A stretch of DNA of 64,000 nucleotides from Mytilinidion resinicola (taxonomy: Eukaryota; Ascomycota; Dothideomycetes; Mytilinidiales; Mytilinidiaceae). The notes beneath the pieces were generated by a model that was given only the letters and a program-made list of their open reading frames with translations, did no database searches and had not been told where the DNA came from. Made by a program: the position numbers and the translations under genes. The stretch covers positions 276,729 to 340,728 of the forward strand of contig NW_022985475.1 of the NCBI RefSeq assembly GCF_010093595.1, in the 5' to 3' direction. Of this stretch, positions 34,820-44,378 are shown in pieces; the first letter of the stretch is position 1, and each line of letters begins with the position of its first letter.

Positions 34820-36208
34820 ATGAGAGGCCAAAACCGAACACTAGATACCCTCCCCGTGGAATTGATTCAACGGGTCGCCGGATTGCTGCCATGTTCTTCG
34901 GCCCTGAACCTGATTTGCGTCAATCACAAATTGCGCGAGGTCTGCAACGACCGCCACGTATTCAAGCACATCGCGCAAACGCTGCATTTCGATTCGTCCT
35001 ATAGTGGGGAGCTCCACCATCGTATCTCGCAGAAATCCTATCTAGACCATTTTACCCGGAAGTGGGATTCTGACGCTTTCTTCCGAGGAAAATCGTTACT
35101 TGAGACCAAAGAGGTTGCGCTCGCGGTTGAAAAGGCCCATGGCTGGCTTACCAAACCGACTAAACCAAATAACGACCCTAATTATGATCACGTTACGGAC
35201 GAGGACAGAGAAATCTGCCGCTGGCTGCCTCAACTCATCGCCCTCCACCATCCGTCTGCACTTCACGCGGATCCCAGTGTGATTTGGAATTTCATAGCAG
35301 TGTACCTTGCCGGTATTTATCAAACGAGATACGATGATCTCGCTTTTTCCTTCCTTGCTGCATTGTTAGAGCAATTAGTACCGCTAGGTGCAGAAAACCT
35401 TGGCCAGATGACGTGCCACGAGGAAGCCGTCGTGCGAGCCATGAAGGAGTTTACCGATGTGGCTGTACGCGGCGACTTTGGGTCTGGCCATGCGATAGTC
35501 GATACAATGAACCATTACTCTTACGGACTCTCCCCGGTCATAATGGTCCGTGTCATCGCACGGTTAGCGCCCAAGGCGAAACCTAAGACCAAGCCCAAAA
35601 GGGAGTCCATGTACCCGGTCAAGCTGCCGCTACCATCAAAGATACCTTTCCAGTCGTTCTTCAAAAGCATACCTCGAGTATTGCAAGACCGCCAAACTAC
35701 CGACGGCCCATTCCCGCACTTCGACGCCGGCGCCATGCTGACATCAGGGTTTATGTGCTCCGGCGAATGGGTAGGATACCACAGCTGGAACATCAATGAT
35801 TACAAAATCGATATACCAATGCAATCCATCTATTTCGAAGAGCACAGAAACCACGACGGAGACACTCTTCTGCGGAGCACGTCGGGATACGACACTTATG
35901 GGAGGTTTGAGCTGCTGGGCACTCTCACCCAACACTTCAAACCCCAGTACGCTCCCTCGGAAGGACATACAGCTGGGCGTGCGATGCTCCAGATGACGAA
36001 AAGTTACCAGGCTCCGTCCACGGAGCCGTACAAGTCTGTGCCCGCGCAGCCGTTTCAGTGGGGGGGTTGGGTCACGCCGTTTGGGATTGTAGGCACGTGG
36101 GGCCATCCACGCCCGAATCTGTGCATGGGGGACTTTTGGCTCTGGAAGAGGGAGTGGTGCTATGAGCCGGAATCTGCTTTTGATCAATTGATTTACACCA
36201 AGTCTTAG
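34820..36208 (+). CDS. F-box domain protein
   Basis: A single exon of 462 residues. The F-box is at about 9-50 (LDTLPVELIQRVAGLLPCSS, then LNLICVNHKLREVCND), the Skp1-binding motif of SCF ubiquitin ligases. The remainder has no recognised repeat. A recurring domain around 285-360 contains PSKIPFQSFF, SGFMCSGEWVGYHSW and a glycine-rich beta-type stretch, which might be the substrate-recognition part. It has a decayed inverted paralogue at 28431-29598, so the domain pair is an old duplicate. The frame is undamaged. It probably targets an unknown protein for ubiquitination, though not every fungal F-box-like protein does so. Confidence 0.8.
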   Translation: MRGQNRTLDTLPVELIQRVAGLLPCSSALNLICVNHKLREVCNDRHVFKHIAQTLHFDSSYSGELHHRISQKSYLDHFTRKWDSDAFFRGKSLLETKEVALAVEKAHGWLTKPTKPNNDPNYDHVTDEDREICRWLPQLIALHHPSALHADPSVIWNFIAVYLAGIYQTRYDDLAFSFLAALLEQLVPLGAENLGQMTCHEEAVVRAMKEFTDVAVRGDFGSGHAIVDTMNHYSYGLSPVIMVRVIARLAPKAKPKTKPKRESMYPVKLPLPSKIPFQSFFKSIPRVLQDRQTTDGPFPHFDAGAMLTSGFMCSGEWVGYHSWNINDYKIDIPMQSIYFEEHRNHDGDTLLRSTSGYDTYGRFELLGTLTQHFKPQYAPSEGHTAGRAMLQMTKSYQAPSTEPYKSVPAQPFQWGGWVTPFGIVGTWGHPRPNLCMGDFWLWKREWCYEPESAFDQLIYTKS

Positions 36209-36956
36209 GTCTACATGACCACTTCAAACACTGGCTGGAGGCGCACAGGGAGGGGCACTACTTTCTACTCTAATTGTTTCGCTGATTGACCTCACCAACA
36301 GTACCTGATATTTACGCGACAAAGTCCTCTCGCGGTATCAATGATAGAATCAGAAATCCTGGATGGTAATAGCTACCCTCAACAGATTCTCAAATTCAAA
36401 CTCTTATGCAATTGTATGGAGCAAATCGCAACAAGCTACAAGCTAAGCTAAGAGACACGCCATGGCGCAAGAGGAACAAGCAGGCTGTACGCTGTATTAG
36501 TATCAGTCAAACCCGCATGAGACGGGGCCTAGTTATCATTTCAGCAGCAAGGGCATACGCCTATAAGAAAGTCCTCAAGCTCAACGTTCTTGATTCAGAT
36601 CAACGAGTTACCTCGTTGCTAGCTCCGCCAATAAAGGCCCTAGGATTCGCTTACCTCGTTAGCGCTAGCTCTTTATTTCAACTACACCCTTCGAGGACGT
36701 GCGTCTACTTCCTCAACATGACTGATTATCCTCGAAGTATATTCTCACACCTTTATCAACGACAACTTTGGGACCATTGTAAGGAGATTGTCTCATAGTC
36801 ATCTACGTGGGTGCCATCTGCTTTATTCGACCAATGCTCGATTGACACGCCCAAGCTTACAGGAAGGCCCACACAACACGTTCACGTAACCCAACCAACC
36901 CGCGTAGCAGACACTCGGAACTCCTCCATAACCTCATCTTACCCCCTGAAATACTC
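36209..36956. other. Intergenic, 0.75 kb
   Basis: 3' flanks of the F-box gene and the first 2EXR-like pseudogene. The open frame 36406-36798 has no domain, no splice support and atypical composition, so I do not call it. Confidence 0.45.
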
Positions 36957-37560
36957 CTAGAACGGATCCTCCCGCCCCGGCTCAATCCTCCACATCGTAG
37001 CCTAATTATTCCCCAACGCCCACACCCGCCGCTTCCAATCCTTCACGAAGAAGTCTCTCAGGACAAGGAAATCGTACGCAAAACTGGTGCTCTTCAAATC
37101 GATCGTGACGGTCCGAGTCCGGCCCTTCCACCGCACCGACTTCGACGCCTCGACCACCGCGCCTGTCGTCCTTTCGAGCAACTCCAGATCGTAGCGCACG
37201 CAACGGCAGAAAAAGTTCCAGGCGGATGTTGCCGCCGTAGCGGAGCATGGTGAGCTCCATGGCGCGGAGGACGGGGTGACCGCGCCAGGCAGGGATGTCG
37301 GCGCGGTCGGAGAGGACCTGGGTTTCCATAGCCCCCTTGACAACGGAGGTGGCCATGCGAGAGAATTGCGAGGTGGCTTCCTCGTGCGTCTGCTTGTCGA
37401 GATGGAAGATTTGGGCGCTGATGAGGCCCTGTTCGGGCTGTGCGAGCGTGGAATGGTCGTGGTAGTGGTTGGCTGAGATTTTTTTCCTAATCTCGAGGGA
37501 GGTGTCGAAGGAAGAGGTGAACTGAATAAGCAAGAGTTTCATGATTTCGCACTGAATGCC
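36957..37560 (-). pseudogene. 2EXR/DUF7730-like family member, frameshifted
   Basis: The frame from about 37560 reads CEIMKLLLIQF, then IFHLDKQTHEEATSQF, the family's second conserved block, and ELTMLRYGGNIRLELFLP. At about 37200 homology moves to another frame: YDLELLERTTGAVVEASKSV, then RWKGRTRTVTIDLKST, matching the LLEKAL-PRWEGR block of the 37922 protein. An in-frame TAG at 37002-37004 is followed by 14 more codons to a second TAG at 36957. The first LPxELR motif is degraded. It is head to head with the 37922 gene. Confidence 0.65.
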
Positions 37561-37590
37561 TACTTGTTAGCGCTCACGGGTCACATTCAC
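37546..37590. repeat. Upstream segment duplicated at 39500-39545
   Basis: CGCACTGAATGCCTACTTG and CTCACGGGTCACATTCAC recur as CGCACTGAATTCCTACTTGC and CTCACGGGACGCATTCAC near 39500. In both places the segment lies about 0.35 kb before a plus-strand 2EXR-like gene, so gene and promoter were duplicated together. It spans the start of the minus-strand pseudogene. Confidence 0.55.
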
Positions 37591-37921
37591 TTTTCATCCA
37601 CTTCTTTACCTAGAGATTAGGGGTCAGCCCTTCGACAGTTGCCTACGTCCTGTAAAAGTATAAGTACTTGCTCCCACGCCTGGACTTCAACATCTCCATA
37701 CACTCATCTCACCACCAAATTTCCAGCACCACCAGATCCCAACACCACCAATTGCTCCACCAAGGGCTAGAGCAATTAAGCAACCACTGGGCTCACTTCA
37801 ACAACTCTCTCCATCAAGCCTAGCCATCACACGCCAATTATTTCACCGAGAGTCAACAAAGTCGAGGACCTCTTCAACAATAGCCCCAACCAAGAACCTC
37901 GCTGCCGAATCCAAGGATGCA

Positions 37922-38737
37922 TTGAAGACCGTAGCAAATGGTTGCATCTCCACATCCTCCACGACCCCCAACACCGCCTCGACCAAACCCACCATCTCGA
38001 ACCTCGCGAAGCGTCGTACCCCAGCTCAACTCCCCACCCCCAAAGGCGCCTTCCCACTCAAGAACCTCCCCCGCGAGCTGCGGGACCTCATCTACGACCA
38101 CATCCTCTGCGACTTCACCGCCGAGATCTACGCCTTAGACTCGACCTTCCTATCACCAGATCACCACAGCGACATCATCACCGTCGCGACCACCTTAACA
38201 GCGCGAGCAGGCGAGATCCCCTTATTCTGCCCGCCCATTCTCCTAGTCGACAAGCAAACCAGCGAGGAGACCACGGCCGCCATCTCCCGCCACTCCCGCT
38301 GCAGAATCACCGGCGATTTCAGAACTTGCGAGCTCTTCGGCACGGAAGTGAACGCGCTCGTTATGTTCGAGAAGCTTTATATCCATATCGGCTCGGCGAT
38401 CTTCGGCCGCCTTGGGAAGATGGTGGAGCTGCTTGAGAAGGCGTTGCGGTTACTTTTGGAGGCGTCGGCGCATCCGCGGTGGGAGGGGAGGGTGAGGGCG
38501 GTTGTGATCAATATGTGGCCGATTATGGGGCGCATCGAGCCGCATCATGTGGAAAAGGTTCGGAAGTTGATTAGGTTGGTGAAGGAGCTCACGCGGTATA
38601 AGGGGGTGAAGTGGGAGATCGAGGGCCCGGGTCAGTGGTTGGAGAGGAATAGCACGCCGAGGGAGAAGGGGGAATTGGTGGAGGTCATGAAGCCGTTCAT
38701 CAAGGGGGATGGCCATGGACGGTTCGGGAATCCGTGA
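37922..38737 (+). CDS. 2EXR/DUF7730-like protein, member 2
   Basis: A single exon of 271 residues. The N-terminal 45 residues are Ser/Thr/Pro-rich. The F-box-like motif LPRELRDLIYDHIL is at 49-62, and the second block LLVDKQTSEETTAAISRH starts about 107. Then come LLEKALRLLLEASAHPRWEG and the end block KGVKWEIEGPGQW. Proteins of this type are common and expanded in Pezizomycotina. Their function is unknown; the first motif resembles an F-box-derived 2EXR motif. Promoter homology and sequence pair it with the 39878 gene as tandem duplicates. It is transcribed away from the frameshifted member at 36957-37560. Confidence 0.75.
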   Translation: MKTVANGCISTSSTTPNTASTKPTISNLAKRRTPAQLPTPKGAFPLKNLPRELRDLIYDHILCDFTAEIYALDSTFLSPDHHSDIITVATTLTARAGEIPLFCPPILLVDKQTSEETTAAISRHSRCRITGDFRTCELFGTEVNALVMFEKLYIHIGSAIFGRLGKMVELLEKALRLLLEASAHPRWEGRVRAVVINMWPIMGRIEPHHVEKVRKLIRLVKELTRYKGVKWEIEGPGQWLERNSTPREKGELVEVMKPFIKGDGHGRFGNP

Positions 38738-39877
38738 AGGAGTAGCTTGGTAGACTTAGCTGTCTAGGAGCCTGCGATCTGGATGGGTTTTGGTTGCTGG
38801 CGGAGGCGTTAAGAGTTTACCAGATAGATTGAATTGAACATATTCTTGTATTGAATATATTCTTGTATTGAGGTAAATGAGTGTGTTTATACACGTGATG
38901 AAAAGGAGAGTGACGCGACGCGGAGAGTTCCTCCGTAACTATGGGATTACGAGCTCCTACAAGACTCTAGTTCGTGAAGCCGTACAGGTCTACTATTACT
39001 ATGGATGCAAACGCGGAGGTAGAGGTGGAGCCTGTAGATCTGGATATATCTACGAATCCAAGCCAGAGGCTGAAACTAACATTCAGGTCGAAGTAGCACA
39101 TACAGGTGAGCATTTCAGGCATTGCTTCATTGGTCCAGCTTTTGGTGGTCAGGGCGTTTCCTCGCCGTGCAGTGTTTGATTAATACCTAGGTAGAATACT
39201 CGGGTAGGCAATGAGTGTCTGCACATATGCTCTTTGGGTTTTCTTTTAACTTGCCTAACGCAATTAGTTTGTAGAGTCATAGAAAACATGCTCAAAAAGC
39301 AACCCGCGACCTGTTTTATTTCCCTCGTCCGTGGTGCAATGCTGGGTTAATACTCAACATGCATAGATATTGCCAGGAGCCCTCCCGACTAGCAACCAGG
39401 AGTTTTATAGCTCGTATACCTCCCTTTTCCTTTCTATATGTAGGCTATCTCATCATCAATATCTAACTCATAACTAAATTAGGCAGGAAGATCTCGTTCA
39501 CGCACTGAATTCCTACTTGCTGGATCTCACGGGACGCATTCACTATGCGCTCACTCTGCGTTCACGATTCATTTAATATGCATTAACCTCTTTAGCATTC
39601 ACAGCTGCCTACATTGTATAGAATTGTAACTGCTTAGCGCCGCATTATAAGCTCCATATATATATCTACCAGTCCTACTGCTCAGCTTCAACTTCACCAA
39701 TCGCTCCACACACCACCTAAACGATCTACCACCACTTCAACACCACTAACCGCTACACCCACAGCTAAACCAACCAAACACTACTTCAATCAATCTTCCT
39801 ACTCAGCTCTCAATCCAGATTCCAACACACACTAGCTGCTCTACCAAGACTCAAAGCATTCGGCAACTCAGGCAACA
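38738..39877. other. Intergenic with duplicated promoter
   Basis: Contains the second copy of the duplicated upstream segment (39500-39545) with the vestige of the divergent partner's start, and a leader rich in CCAC/CAAC triplets before the 39878 gene. The frame 38877-39179 has no support as a gene. Confidence 0.5.
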
Positions 39878-40690
39878 ATGGCACCCTTTCCCTTCAAGAG
39901 CCTCCCCCGTAACGTGCGCGACGATGTCTACGATCTCGTCCTAGAAGCCTTCGTCGGCACCATCTACGCCGCAGACCCCGTCGACCTCGAAATGGGCATC
40001 GAGGCCCCCCTGCCGTGCCCGCCTCTCCTACTCGTCGACAAGCAAATCAACGAGGAAGCCACGGCCACCATTGCCCGCCACACATTGCCCACAATCAAGG
40101 GCGATATCGGCGAGTTCGGCCTCCAGGCCACGGAGGTCAATGCTATCAAGAAAATGCGGCTCCTCAAATTCGACATCGGTTACGCCCACTGCGTGTCCAC
40201 CAGCGTGCGGTTGCTTGAGAAGGCGTTGCGGATGTTCCTGGAGACGCCAGCACATCCACGGTGGAATGGGAAGCGGCAGGGCGGGAGGATCAACCTATGC
40301 CCGTTCAAGGACAAGTTCACGGGAACGAAGACAATGCGAGAACTGTTGGCCAGATTGGCCACGCTGTTGAAGGAGGTTCTTGCGCACAAGGAGATGGCGT
40401 GGGAGGTGGCATTACCTAAGTCCTGGAATGAGGAGTTCTCGACGTTGGCGCTCGCTACGAAGTATCATTGGTACTTTGCGGATGATGACGACGCGGACGA
40501 CATGGATGAGTGGTTACAGGCTGGTGGTGGATCCCGTACCGAGGTTCTTGACGAGCAGGAAGACGAAGGCCCCGATGTGAGAGAGGACGCGGAGATGCAG
40601 GATGTTGGTGACGAGTCCGACGCAGAGTCCGAGCTGTCCGATATGGATGAGGACGACATGGAGTTGGAAGAGGATCTCAACATCGCATAG
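39878..40690 (+). CDS. 2EXR/DUF7730-like protein, member 3, acidic tail
   Basis: A single exon of 270 residues. It lacks the long N-terminal extension of member 2 and begins almost directly with the motif LPRNVRDDVYDLVL (9-22). LLLVDKQINEEATATIARHT starts at 50, and LLEKALRMFLETPAHPRWNG is about 112-131. The last 65 residues are strongly acidic (Asp/Glu runs with ADDDDADDMDEW and SELSDMDEDDMELEEDLN), a feature shared only with member 4 at 43041. The acidic tail could bind basic proteins or keep the protein nuclear; this is inference. It is a tandem duplicate of the 37922 gene. Confidence 0.75.
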   Translation: MAPFPFKSLPRNVRDDVYDLVLEAFVGTIYAADPVDLEMGIEAPLPCPPLLLVDKQINEEATATIARHTLPTIKGDIGEFGLQATEVNAIKKMRLLKFDIGYAHCVSTSVRLLEKALRMFLETPAHPRWNGKRQGGRINLCPFKDKFTGTKTMRELLARLATLLKEVLAHKEMAWEVALPKSWNEEFSTLALATKYHWYFADDDDADDMDEWLQAGGGSRTEVLDEQEDEGPDVREDAEMQDVGDESDAESELSDMDEDDMELEEDLNIA

Positions 40691-41012
40691 GCCATTGTTT
40701 GTAGGCCCAGTCATGTGGTGTCTCTTCAAACTCGCCGAAGAGAACGAGTTTGTAGAGCTCTAGCAAGCAACTAGTATGGTCAAACTGAATATATCTTCTA
40801 GATCTATTCAAGCAGGAAGCGAGCTTCTGTCTTTCCTTTATCGTAGTACCCACAAATACGGTTGAAATTCTGAGCCTCTCTCAAAACACAGACTCAAGTC
40901 ACGAGCTTGACATTCGAACTCGTTGAACCACTTGGGCTGCATTTTGCTAGCTCCTACCGCAGTGAAAAGTCCCTAGCTAGCAAGTATTTTTCGACTAAAG
41001 AGGGTTTTTGAT
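40691..41012. other. Spacer before the transposon nest
   Basis: About 320 bp, 3' of the 39878 gene. A tRNA-like run near 40910 (TTCGAACTC) does not fold into a cloverleaf by eye. Its right end carries TTTTTGAT, one half of the target-site duplication of the element at 41013. Confidence 0.4.
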
Positions 41013-41987
41013 GGACGAGCCTGGTTATAACCCCCCCTTTTGCTAGATATAACCCCCCTTTTTGCTGCGTATCACCCCCCCCCTACATTTAGCCTAGATC
41101 CGGCCCGTAACAACGTTGTTCCACCAATCAGATTCACTCGCTTACCTCTTGTGCAAATCGGAAAGGATGTATACACGAATTGGAAGTAATGTATATACAA
41201 ATCAGCAAGGCTACATAAATTGGCAAGGCTATACAAATCGGATCGGAAAGGATGTATTCACTCTGTCTACTCTAGCTAGTCTAGAAGCGGAAGGCTCCTA
41301 GATGGCCTCCTCTCAATTGCTGATTAAAAGGAACACCGTATAGTTACACCATTATACCAAGGTCTTCCACCCCACTTTCCTTCACTACGAAGAGCCTCCT
41401 CCTCAGGAGTAGACAGAGGACCATCCTCAAGGCCTGGTTGACTGTCAGGGACTAAGGAAATAGAGCCCTGAGTCGCTGTGAGTGTGCCTGCTTGTCCAGC
41501 GGAGAGGTCCGGTGCTGTATTTGTCAACTGTATAGGATTGTTGCACACTACAATGGCCCGCTCGACCGCCGGTGTGCCTGTAGAGATGCCTGTCATAGTA
41601 ATTTGGCTGGCCTGTGTCGCAATCTGCATCGATTGAGTTGGCTCCTGTCCACCTACAACACTCTGCCCTTGTTGTGCACGAGTAGTAGTCTTACGAGCTC
41701 GCCGGAGATGCGATGTTCCTCCACGTGCCTGGTCCTCTTCCTCTACGGACGCGTGGCGGCTCCAGGGGGGGCGGAGGGGTATAGTGGAGAGGCTGGTGAT
41801 GTAGAGGACGTGGTGTTGTGTATTGTAAGTGCGTAGTTGATGTATATTCCACATCGGGATAAGTGAATCTGATTGGTGGAACAACGTTGTTACGGGCCGG
41901 ATCTAGGCTAAATGTAGGGGGGGGGTGATACGCAGCAAAAAGGGGGGTTATATCTAGCAAAAGGGGGGGTTATAACCAGGCTCGTCC
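41013..41987. mobile_element. 975 bp TIR element with 8 bp target-site duplication
   Basis: Terminal inverted repeats of about 120 bp are nearly perfect: GGACGAGCCTGGTTATAACC on the left and its exact reverse complement at 41968-41987. They continue through the C-rich runs to AACAACGTTGTTCCACCAAT. The same 8 bp, TTTTTGAT, flank the element at 41005-41012 and 41988-41995. TIRs plus an 8 bp duplication fit a hAT-like non-autonomous element. The sequence between the TIRs encodes one minus-strand frame, listed separately. Near-identity of the arms suggests recent insertion. Confidence 0.75.
41324..41884 (-). CDS. Hypothetical protein within the TIR element
   Basis: 186 codons, beginning inside the right terminal repeat with MFHQSDSLIPMWN. 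The left terminal repeat, read outward-in on the plus strand, begins a different frame with the same MFHQSDSL start. The protein is Thr/Gln-rich (TTRAQQGQSVV, SQITMTGISTGTPAVE) with no recognised domain, zinc motif or transposase triad. It could be chance, or a remnant captured by the element. Low confidence that it is expressed. Confidence 0.3.
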   Translation of the reverse strand: MFHQSDSLIPMWNIHQLRTYNTQHHVLYITSLSTIPLRPPWSRHASVEEEDQARGGTSHLRRARKTTTRAQQGQSVVGGQEPTQSMQIATQASQITMTGISTGTPAVERAIVVCNNPIQLTNTAPDLSAGQAGTLTATQGSISLVPDSQPGLEDGPLSTPEEEALRSEGKWGGRPWYNGVTIRCSF

Positions 41988-41996
41988 TTTTTGATA

Positions 41997-42589
41997 GGGG
42001 GCCACTAACTACACACCCCCTTTCGCTATTTGCACACCCCCCCTCTCGTCTGATCTCCTAATTGGCTGGAGCGGCCTGGCCGACTCTTCGGAGTTTCCTC
42101 TCGTGCTCCTCTTAGAAGTGAATGAGCGAGCGCAAGCGGCGATGCAGGTGGCAATGCAGGTGGCGATATAGGTAGCAATGCAGGCGGCAATGCAGGCGAG
42201 CCAGGCTTAATAGAAAGGAGCTTCTACAAGGCGATGTTTTGATAGTTTCGTTTAGCTATACGTACGGCATCACATACGGCATCACGTGCAGCATCACTTA
42301 CGGCCTTACGTACGGCATCACGTACGGCATTACTTACAGCTAAAGGAAACAGAAAGGATAAGCTGCAAAACGGAGAGGCTGTATAGCTATACCGATTTGT
42401 ATAGCCTTACGTATAGCCTCATGTACAAGCTTACATACGGCCTCGCGTATAGCATCACGTGCAGAGATACGTAAATGTGAATGCCCGGAGGAAGCTCCGC
42501 GCTGCTCCAAGCCAATTAGAAGGTGGTGAAGCGCCAAGAAGGGGGGGTGTGCGAATAGCGAAAAGGGGGGTGTGAGATTACTAGTCCCC
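41997..42589. mobile_element. Second TIR element with internal minisatellites
   Basis: About 593 bp, starting two bases after the 8 bp duplication of the 41013 element. The left end CACACCCCCTTTCGCTATTT and, after a C run, CTAATTGGCTGGAGC are mirrored on the right by GCTCCAAGCCAATTAG and AATAGCGAAAAGGGGGGTGT. Internal tandem arrays: a 12 bp unit like GGCGGCAATGCA at about 42133-42205, and TACGGCATCACG-type units at about 42262-42345 and again at about 42385-42470. No coding frame. No certain target-site duplication. Confidence 0.6.
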
Positions 42590-43040
42590 TTAATAAGTCA
42601 GGCTCCCTTTTGACTTACTAGCTAATCGACGGCTAAGCGACTCCTCGCAGCAGCGTTTAACGAGCAAGACATCTCCATGAGCTTCGATAAATCCAGCTAC
42701 TTATACAAAGATTTAAAGTACTGTGCGTCAGGCTCCCAATTGACCGGCCAACTGCCTACCAGCTGGGTTACCCCTTACAGCGCTCTTGAATGAGCCATCA
42801 CGTAGACAAACAGCGCCTATTTCGGGGTATCATTACTATTACAAAAAACACGCTTCTACTCTGACCGCAAAGACATTCTAGCCGTACCGAAGTTCGTCAA
42901 AGGAAAGGAAACAAGTACCTAAACACCTGGTCTAAAATCAGCACGTGCCCCTAAATAAATGCCCATGAAAGGCTAATACAGCACTCATCGCTGCAGAATA
43001 CTCGAGATATACCGCCCCGAGGTCAGTCACATTGCTTCTC
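42590..43040. other. Spacer, possible old transposon debris
   Basis: About 450 bp between the TIR elements and the acidic 2EXR-like gene. The phrase GTCAGGCTCCC occurs twice (about 42598 and 42728). Frames are short and broken; I do not recognise a transposase. Confidence 0.35.
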
Positions 43041-44378
43041 CTACTCCTCTTCAGAGTCAGGCATCTCTTCATCTTCGGCATCGGCCCCGCCCTCCTTCTT
43101 TTCGCCCCCATCGTCCTTGAAGCCGGCATCATCTTCATCTTCGTCACCGACCTCTTCCTCTTCGCTCTCATCATCTTCCCCGTCGCTCTCGTCATCTTCC
43201 TCGTCCTGGGTAAGGCGACGAATCTGCCGCACCTGCTTCATAACGCTCTCCGTGTACCAGTCCTCCGCCTCCTCCTTCTCACACTCCTGGCACGCCTCGT
43301 CGCCAATCCTCAAATCGAAGTTCTCCGTGCTCACGGAGGCTGCCTTGAAGGCCTCCCACTCATCTAGCAGATGCCACTCGTGATCAACATCCTCAACTGC
43401 AATCACCCACCGCGTCCGCTTATCCGCTTTCATCATCTCGATGATACCACGAAGCTTCTCCAAGTCCTCCTCTGCACGAACAGTGCGGTCGACGCGGGGC
43501 CGAGCCCACAATTGCATCCTACGGGTTTGGTTAATGAAGATCAAACAGTCATTCATGACGACATTGAAATCACGGGTTCGGTCGGCCCACTGAGGTTGGG
43601 TGGAGGCGTCAGTCCAGACTTCCACGGAAGTCTTCAGGCTCTGGAAAAACTTTGAGCGAGCCTCCGCATTGCCACCCTGTGGTTCAAGGAGAACTCGCAT
43701 ATGGGCGAGGTGTGTGAGGGCATGGCGCTCCGTAGCAGTGAGCTGATGGTCCATGACGTTGTAGCACGGCAGGCGGAGACCGTCTTGGTGAGGGCGTGGT
43801 CGCTCCTCATAGTCGAGTTCCTCTTCGCTCTCCATGGCGGTGTCCTCCTCTTGAGGTTCAGGGGCAGGCTGGATCTCCCGCTCAATCTCCCACTGGCAGC
43901 TAATGGTCTGCCACTTCGGAGCTTCCCTAGTCTCGTCGTGGAGCTGCTTGTTGACGCCCAGAAAGGGCGGCATCACCTTCTTCCGGTCCCACCGAGAGGA
44001 CCACGGCTTGACGTGCTTGAAGTCTTCCAAGATCTCGTCGTAGACCATGTCGCGGAGCTCTCGCGGTAGGTCGAAGAAGGTGGTTCGCGACCGAGCAGCT
44101 TCTGCCGCCAAATGTCGTTGAAGGGCTTCTTCATGTTGACGACCTTGTTGCTGGAGGAAAGCCTGATCCTGGAAAAATCCTTGCTGCTGGAGAAGGCCTC
44201 GTTGCTGTAAGAGGGCTTGTTCCTGCTGAAGCGCTTGTTGTAGCTTCTGAGCTTGCTCCTGTTGAGCGCGAGCCTGGCTCCGGGTGATACGCTCTATCTT
44301 CAATACACGTCCGTAAGCTGCCTTGCCACCGGAGACTGCGTTCTTGAAGGCGTCTTTGCGGCCCTTCCTGGGAGCCAT
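43041..44378 (-). CDS. 2EXR/DUF7730-like protein, member 4, Gln-rich coil and acidic tail
   Basis: 445 residues from MAPRKGRKDAF (the frame is open 78 codons further upstream, but that part looks like a leader). A basic start is followed by a Gln-rich coiled coil at 35-95 (QQALQQEQALLQQ type). The motif LPRELRDMVYDEIL is at 104-117, and FLGVNKQLHDET follows at about 141. The middle holds LLEPQGGNAEARSKFFQSL, and TRWVIAVEDVDHEW is the family end block. From about 385 to the end it is almost purely Asp/Glu with a DGEDDESEEEEVGDEDED run. The longest member of the cluster. Head to head with the 44953 gene about 570 bp away. Function unknown; the coil suggests self-association. Confidence 0.75.
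   Translation of the reverse strand: MAPRKGRKDAFKNAVSGGKAAYGRVLKIERITRSQARAQQEQAQKLQQALQQEQALLQQRGLLQQQGFFQDQAFLQQQGRQHEEALQRHLAAEAARSRTTFFDLPRELRDMVYDEILEDFKHVKPWSSRWDRKKVMPPFLGVNKQLHDETREAPKWQTISCQWEIEREIQPAPEPQEEDTAMESEEELDYEERPRPHQDGLRLPCYNVMDHQLTATERHALTHLAHMRVLLEPQGGNAEARSKFFQSLKTSVEVWTDASTQPQWADRTRDFNVVMNDCLIFINQTRRMQLWARPRVDRTVRAEEDLEKLRGIIEMMKADKRTRWVIAVEDVDHEWHLLDEWEAFKAASVSTENFDLRIGDEACQECEKEEAEDWYTESVMKQVRQIRRLTQDEEDDESDGEDDESEEEEVGDEDEDDAGFKDDGGEKKEGGADAEDEEMPDSEEE

Noticed and set aside
36406..36798. Open frame of 130 codons on the plus strand
   Set aside because: No domain, no splice support and composition unlike the neighbouring genes; looks like chance in intergenic DNA.
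38877..39179. Open frame of 100 codons on the plus strand
   Set aside because: Low-complexity, no domain, and follows the 3' end of a real gene within intergenic DNA.
40890..40960. tRNA-like run with TTCGAACTC and TTGAACCACTTGGGC
   Set aside because: I could not draw a full cloverleaf with proper stems; at most a decayed tRNA fragment.
41492..41836. Plus-strand frame inside the 41013 TIR element
   Set aside because: Antisense to the longer minus-strand frame, with no domain; nothing favours it.
42262..42470. Regularly spaced short repeats that might suggest a CRISPR array
   Set aside because: Eukaryotic DNA, 12 bp units without distinct spacers, inside a TIR element; this is a minisatellite.
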